Source of the DNA: CAYLHQ01 sp964628935 | Lineage (GTDB): Bacteria > Acidobacteriota > Polarisedimenticolia > Polarisedimenticolales > DASRJG01 | Direction of reading: 5' to 3' | DNA: 18,466 nucleotides | Assembly (NCBI GenBank): GCA_964628935.1 | Contig: CAZVOE010000058.1 | Coordinates: 1 to 18,466 of the forward strand | In this document: piece after piece, positions 13,466-18,466 of the stretch | How the letters are laid out: every line of letters starts with the position of its first letter | How positions within the stretch are numbered: position 1 is the first letter of the stretch | The notes under the pieces: model-generated | Seen by the model: the letters and a program-made list of their open reading frames with translations, nothing else | What the model was told of the DNA's origin: nothing | Databases searched by the model: none | Position numbers and translations under genes: made by a program

Positions 13466-14914
13466 ATGGCCCTGGAGCAGAAACTCAGCGTCCGAATGAG
13501 CCAACGGCTCATCATGACGCCATCGCTTCAGCAGGCGATCAAGCTCCTGCAGATGTCCAAGCTGGAACTCGTGGAAGAGATCCAGCAAGAGATGACCGAG
13601 AATCCGGTTCTGGAGGAGGTGGGCGACGAAGCGCCCGTCCAGGCGGAACGAGCCGAGCAGGACGGCGAAGGTCGAACCGGGAACGAGACCGAGGCGACCC
13701 CTCCCGACCCTTTCTCGGAGATCGACTACGAGTCGTATTTCAACGATGTGGAATCGACCTACGTTCCGCGCGCGCAGTGGGAAACCGGTTCCGAGGACCT
13801 CCCCTCCTTCGAAGCCACCCTCGCCGAATCGCAGGACCTCTCGGATCACCTCATGTGGCAACTCGCCCTTTCCTCCGCGGACGAGGAACAGAAGCGGATC
13901 GGCGAAGCGATCATCGGCAACCTGAACGACGACGGGTACCTGCGCACGAGCCTCAACGAGATCGCGGAGATGGAGGGCTGGCCGCTCGAACGGGTGGAAG
14001 AGACCCTTCGGCTCATCCAAGGTTTCGATCCGGTCGGCGTCGCCGCCCGCGATCTCGTCGAGTGCCTGGTGATCCAACTCCGCCACCTCGGACAGGAAGG
14101 CACGGCGGCCGAGGCCCTGGTGCGTCATCATTTGGACAAGCTGCAGTCCCGGAAGTTCAAGGAGCTCGGGGAAGCGCTCGGCCTCGACCCGGACGACCTC
14201 CAGGCCGAAATCGAGATCGTGCGAGGGCTCGACCCACGGCCCGGCCAGAAGTACAACGCCGTGTCGAATCGTTACGTCGTTCCCGACGTCTATGTCGTGA
14301 AGATCGACGACGACTATCAGGTGATTCTCAACGAGGAAGGCCTCCCGAGACTCCGCATCAGCCCCGTGTACAGGAGGATGGTCGAACGCGGCTCTTCCGC
14401 TCACGCCTCGCCGGAAGCCAAGGAGTACGTGCGTGGAAAGCTCCGTTCCGCCTTCCGGCTCATCAAGAGCTTGGAGGAGCGTCAACGCACGATCTACAAG
14501 GTGGCCCGATCGATCGTGAAGTTCCAGCGCGAGTTTCTGGATTTCGGAATCGACCGGTTGCGTCCCCTCGTCCTCAAGGACGTCGCGGATGACATCGGGA
14601 TGCACGAGAGTACGGTCAGCCGCGTCGTGAACAACAAGTACATGCACACCCACCGCGGCCTCTACGAGATGCGCTTTTTCTTTCACAGCGGGATCGCGAC
14701 GCTCGCGGGGGGGGAAAGTGTTTCCTCCCTCACGGTCAAGGAACGGATCCGCAAGATCGTCGCCGCGGAGGACCCCCGGAAACCGCTTTCGGACGCCGCC
14801 ATCGTGGGCGTCCTGCGATCCGAGGGACTGCAGATCGCACGGAGAACCGTGGCGAAGTACCGGGAGGAGCTCAAGATCCCTTCGTCGAGCTCGCGGCGAC
14901 AGGGGACCCAGTGA
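13466..14914 (+). CDS. rpoN: RNA polymerase sigma-54 factor RpoN
   Basis: Sigma-54 directs RNA polymerase to -24/-12 promoters and needs an AAA+ enhancer-binding protein to open them. The 482-residue product has the full layout. Region I is glutamine/leucine-rich (LSVRMSQRLIMTPSLQQAIK, then LLQMSKLELVEEIQQEM, through about 50). An acidic region II covers about 50-115. Core-binding region III follows, then the helix-turn-helix (KDVADDIGMHESTVSRVVNN, 371-390), and the RpoN box ARRTVAKYRE is at 458-467. GGGAGG sits one base from the ATG, which is unusually close, with GAGGAAGG further up. It follows lptB and precedes hpf, the common proteobacterial-type order. No enhancer-binding protein gene lies in the window. 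Confidence 0.97.
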   Translation: MALEQKLSVRMSQRLIMTPSLQQAIKLLQMSKLELVEEIQQEMTENPVLEEVGDEAPVQAERAEQDGEGRTGNETEATPPDPFSEIDYESYFNDVESTYVPRAQWETGSEDLPSFEATLAESQDLSDHLMWQLALSSADEEQKRIGEAIIGNLNDDGYLRTSLNEIAEMEGWPLERVEETLRLIQGFDPVGVAARDLVECLVIQLRHLGQEGTAAEALVRHHLDKLQSRKFKELGEALGLDPDDLQAEIEIVRGLDPRPGQKYNAVSNRYVVPDVYVVKIDDDYQVILNEEGLPRLRISPVYRRMVERGSSAHASPEAKEYVRGKLRSAFRLIKSLEERQRTIYKVARSIVKFQREFLDFGIDRLRPLVLKDVADDIGMHESTVSRVVNNKYMHTHRGLYEMRFFFHSGIATLAGGESVSSLTVKERIRKIVAAEDPRKPLSDAAIVGVLRSEGLQIARRTVAKYREELKIPSSSSRRQGTQ

Positions 14915-14934
14915 AACGGACGGGAGGGGGTAGC

Positions 14935-15510
14935 GTGCGCGTGAACATCGCAGGCCGACAAGTCGAGGTCACGAAGGCGCTCCAACAGTTCACCGAGAAG
15001 AAGCTCAGGAAACTCGAGAAGCTCCTCGACGGACCCGTGGAAGCGCACGTCGTGCTCGGCATCGAGAAGCACCGGCACCTCTGCGAAATGCAGGTGCGCA
15101 GCCGAACGGCGCTCCTGTCGGGGCAGGCCGAGACGGAGGACCTCTACGCCTCCGTCGGTGACGTGGTCGACAAGCTCGAGCGCCAGGCGCTCAAGCACAA
15201 GGAGAAGCGGAAGGAGCGCAAGAAGAAGTCGACGCGTCGAGGCCCCCGCGCCGAGGCGGCAGCGCTCGCTCGCCCTCCGCGCCCCACGAGGCGCACGGGC
15301 GGTGGGACGGCGGTGCCCGTCGCGCCGAAGCCCCGGATCGTCCGAACGGCTCGCTACCGACTCAAGCCGCTGACTCCGGACGACGCCCTCTTGGAACTGG
15401 AGACGACGCAGGAGTCGATCCTCGTCTATCGCGACGCCGAGACGTATCGGGTGAACGTCATTTACCGGCGGCCGGACGGCGCCTTCGGGCTGGTCGACCC
15501 CGAGTTCTGA
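14935..15510 (+). CDS. hpf: Ribosome hibernation promoting factor, long form
   Basis: HPF binds the small ribosomal subunit and inactivates ribosomes in stationary phase; the long form also pairs two ribosomes into 100S particles by itself. The 191-residue product has the S30AE/YfiA domain (VNIAGRQVEVTKALQQF, then KLRKLEKLL; DLYASVGDVVDKLERQ). A basic linker rich in K and R follows. The C-terminal dimerisation domain ends YRLKPLTPDDALLELE, then VNVIYRRPDGAFGLVD. The start is GTG at 14935, seven bases after GGAGG. A GTG at 14911 that overlaps the rpoN stop would add eight residues, and GTG 14941 is also possible. The family usually starts close to this VNI segment. Confidence 0.93.
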   Translation: MRVNIAGRQVEVTKALQQFTEKKLRKLEKLLDGPVEAHVVLGIEKHRHLCEMQVRSRTALLSGQAETEDLYASVGDVVDKLERQALKHKEKRKERKKKSTRRGPRAEAAALARPPRPTRRTGGGTAVPVAPKPRIVRTARYRLKPLTPDDALLELETTQESILVYRDAETYRVNVIYRRPDGAFGLVDPEF

Positions 15511-15523
15511 CGTCCCGCGCTCC

Positions 15524-15552
15524 TTGACCCTCGGGAGCGTCGCTGGTAACGT
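15524..15552 (+). promoter_or_regulatory. Possible promoter for the acyl-CoA mutase genes
   Basis: TTGACC at 15524-15529 is followed 17 bases later by TAACGT at 15547-15552, with TGG immediately before it as an extended -10. The -10 is a weak match (three of six). It lies in the 109-base gap between hpf and the mutase gene, the longest gap in this half of the window, which supports a new transcription unit. Confidence 0.35.
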
Positions 15553-15619
15553 CCGACGTGGCCCGAAACGCGGGCGCCGAAGGATCGGTGCGCACGGAGC
15601 CGACGGGGCGAGGGTCGAC

Positions 15620-17251
<1,632 letters not shown>

Positions 17252-17270
17252 ATCTCGGTCGGAGGCGTTG

Positions 17271-17699
17271 ATGTCCGAACGATCTACCTCCGGGAAGGAA
17301 CGCAGGCTCCGGCTGCTCGTCGGGAAGGTGGGCCTCGACGGCCACGATCGGGGCGCGAAAATCGTGGCGCGTGCGTTCCGGGACGCCGGATTCGAAGTCA
17401 TCTACACGGGCCTGCACCAGTCCCCGGAGATGGTCGTGCAGACGGCCATCCAGGAAGACGTGGACGCCGTGTCGCTCTCGATTCTTTCGGGGGCCCACAA
17501 CTACCTCTTCCCCCGGGTCATCGAGTTGTTGCGGGAACGGGGGGCCGGAGACGTCGCGGTATTCGGCGGCGGAATCGTCCCCGAGGAGGACATACCCGCC
17601 CTCAAGGAGGCGGGAGTCCTCGCGATCTTCACTCCGGGGGCCTCGACCGAGGAGATCGTCGCGTGGGTCCGGGAGAACATTCGTCCCCGCGCGCTCTGA
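17271..17699 (+). CDS. Acyl-CoA mutase small subunit, B12-binding domain
   Basis: This 142-residue protein is a stand-alone cobalamin-binding Rossmann domain that completes the mutase encoded just upstream. It carries the D-x-H-x-x-G motif (GLDGHDRG; D23, H25, G28), whose histidine is the lower axial ligand to cobalt in base-off/His-on enzymes. It also carries VSLSILSGAH (S-x-L) and VFGGGIVP (the GG motif). Its size matches the small subunit of isobutyryl-CoA mutase. The ATG at 17271 has GGAGG five bases upstream and is 19 bases after the large-subunit stop, so the two subunits are cotranscribed. The G-protein chaperone (MeaB-type) that usually serves such mutases is not in the window; it may lie downstream. 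Confidence 0.95.
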   Translation: MSERSTSGKERRLRLLVGKVGLDGHDRGAKIVARAFRDAGFEVIYTGLHQSPEMVVQTAIQEDVDAVSLSILSGAHNYLFPRVIELLRERGAGDVAVFGGGIVPEEDIPALKEAGVLAIFTPGASTEEIVAWVRENIRPRAL

Positions 17700-17705
17700 T
17701 CGCGC

Positions 17706-17723
17706 GCAGGCACGGGAGCCTGC
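17706..17723 (+). promoter_or_regulatory. Small hairpin presenting the ribosome-binding site of the response regulator gene
   Basis: GCAGGC (17706-17711) and GCCTGC (17718-17723) form a perfect six-pair stem with the six-base loop ACGGGA. The Shine-Dalgarno GGGAG (17714-17718) lies almost wholly in the loop, ending one base before the ATG pair begins at 17725. It could tune translation of the regulator. There is no U-tract, so it is not a terminator. Confidence 0.35.
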
Positions 17724-17724
17724 C

Positions 17725-18426
17725 ATGATGCGCACGATCCTGGTCGCGGACGACAGCGTGACCATCCGTCGCGTGGTCGAGCTCACCTTCTCGGACTCCC
17801 CGTACCGCGTCGAAACCGTGGGAACGGGAGCCGAGGCCATCGAGCGGTTCGACTCGCTTCGTCCCGACCTCATCCTCGCGGACGTCGTGATGCCCGATCC
17901 GTCTGGATACGAGATCTGCCGACACGTCAAACGCTCCCCGAAGCCCGTGCCCGTCCTGCTCCTCGCGGGTACGTTCGAGCCGTTCGACGCGGACCGGGCG
18001 ATCGCTTGCGGCGCCGACGGTCACGTCGTCAAGCCGTTCGACTCGAGGGCCCTCGTGGAACTCGTGGAGCGACTCCTCTCCTCACCGACCGAAGGCCCGC
18101 CGCGCGCTCCGGTCGGGCTCGAAGAGGACGCGTCGAGGGAAGCCGAAGCGGTTCTCGAGGATCTCGCCACGGAAGGGGTGGCCGACTCCGACCTTCCCGC
18201 CGGCGGCCTCCCCGCGGCCCCCCTCGTTCCCGAGGAATCGGCGGCGCCTCCATCCTCCGGCGACACCCGCCCTCCCTCGGAGGCGCAGATGGAGGTCATC
18301 GTCCGGGCCGTGATCGAGAGGCTCTCGGACCGAGTGATCCGGGAGATCGCCTGGGACGTCGTGCCCGACCTCGCCGAGACCATCATCCGAGAGCGCCTCC
18401 GACAGCTCGAGCGCGACGAACCCTGA
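17725..18426 (+). CDS. Response regulator with receiver domain and short C-terminal helical domain
   Basis: Residues 1-118 form a receiver domain: acidic pair D9/D10 (VADDS), phospho-acceptor D53 (LILADVVMPDPSGYE), and K103 in HVVKPFD. The conserved Thr/Ser after strand 4 appears to be alanine (VLLLAGTFEPFD, about A81). A proline- and glutamate-rich linker follows (about 119-185). A helical tail (SEAQMEVIVRAVIERLSDR, then VIREIAWDVVPDLAETII) ends the protein. There is no DNA-binding or enzymatic output domain. I recall similar tails in Acidobacteriota and myxobacterial receiver proteins. No histidine kinase is nearby, so the signal is unknown. The start is ATG 17725, or 17728 one codon later. 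A frame to 17371 overlaps the B12 subunit gene and is rejected. Confidence 0.88.
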   Translation: MMRTILVADDSVTIRRVVELTFSDSPYRVETVGTGAEAIERFDSLRPDLILADVVMPDPSGYEICRHVKRSPKPVPVLLLAGTFEPFDADRAIACGADGHVVKPFDSRALVELVERLLSSPTEGPPRAPVGLEEDASREAEAVLEDLATEGVADSDLPAGGLPAAPLVPEESAAPPSSGDTRPPSEAQMEVIVRAVIERLSDRVIREIAWDVVPDLAETIIRERLRQLERDEP

Positions 18427-18427
18427 C

Positions 18428-18466
18428 GTGGGCGAACGACGCCCCGAGGACGCATCCGTCATGGCC
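18428..18466 (+). CDS. Possible start of a downstream gene, cut by the window end
   Basis: A GTG at 18428, two bases after the response regulator stop, opens a frame of 13 codons (V-G-E-R-R-P-E-D-A-S-V-M-A) that runs off the window. An ATG lies in the same frame at 18461. The weak CGAGGA at 18445-18450 would better suit the ATG. Too short to assign; listed only because the tight spacing fits an operon. Confidence 0.25.
   Translation, partial: MGERRPEDASVMA

Noticed and set aside
12205..14592. 795-codon plus-strand frame across lptCA, lptB and rpoN
   Set aside because: It runs out of frame through three confidently identified genes and its composition is that of a frame-shifted shadow.
15518..15539. 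Terminator after hpf
   Set aside because: CGCTCC/GGAGCG can form only a six-pair stem with a ten-base loop and no U-tract; it overlaps the possible -35 box.

Overview
The window is about two-thirds G+C and almost fully coding. The gene set points to a Gram-negative, lipopolysaccharide-exporting bacterium, most likely Acidobacteriota or a related deep lineage. Supporting signs are a DUF1844 protein, a DUF4388 protein, the order xerD-accA, an LptC/LptA-like protein next to lptB-rpoN-hpf, and a two-subunit acyl-CoA mutase. This placement is inferred from gene content; no rRNA marker is present. There are no tRNAs, rRNAs, CRISPR arrays, insertion sequences or phage genes, and no gap over 300 bases.

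Layout. Bases 2-64 are the last 20 codons of a XerC/XerD tyrosine recombinase, beginning at its catalytic tyrosine. accA (112-1071, +) starts at a GTG with no Shine-Dalgarno sequence, directly behind a TTGACA promoter. It converges on mazG (1880-1068, -), sharing a CTAG at the stop codons. Divergent from mazG is a + strand run of three poorly characterised genes. These are a DUF1844 protein (2021-2506), a signal-peptide/TPR/zinc-ribbon membrane protein (2562-4598), and a DUF4388/MshEN-like protein whose C-terminus resembles a GspG pseudopilin (4600-5820). This trio is the least described part of the window.

A proteostasis block follows: dnaK (5941-7857) overlaps an Hsp20 gene (7854-8300), and then comes a short group-2 type sigma-70 factor (8340-9197). 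Next are a DnaC/DnaI-like helicase-loader ATPase (9214-9945) and an enoyl-CoA hydratase (9960-10751). The envelope and sigma-54 cluster comes after: an LptC-LptA-like fusion (10761-12680), lptB (12677-13444), rpoN (13466-14914) and long-form hpf (14935-15510).

The last block has its own possible promoter. It holds the large (15620-17251) and B12-binding (17271-17699) subunits of a cobalamin-dependent acyl-CoA mutase, then a response regulator (17725-18426). The large subunit has Phe and Gln at the two positions that separate isobutyryl-CoA mutases from methylmalonyl-CoA mutases (Tyr and Arg). The default label 'methylmalonyl-CoA mutase' is therefore probably wrong in substrate.

Most genes are conserved housekeeping functions, and I see no clear defence system or mobile island. 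The novelty lies in domain fusions, start-site oddities and a few RNA hairpins over ribosome-binding sites.
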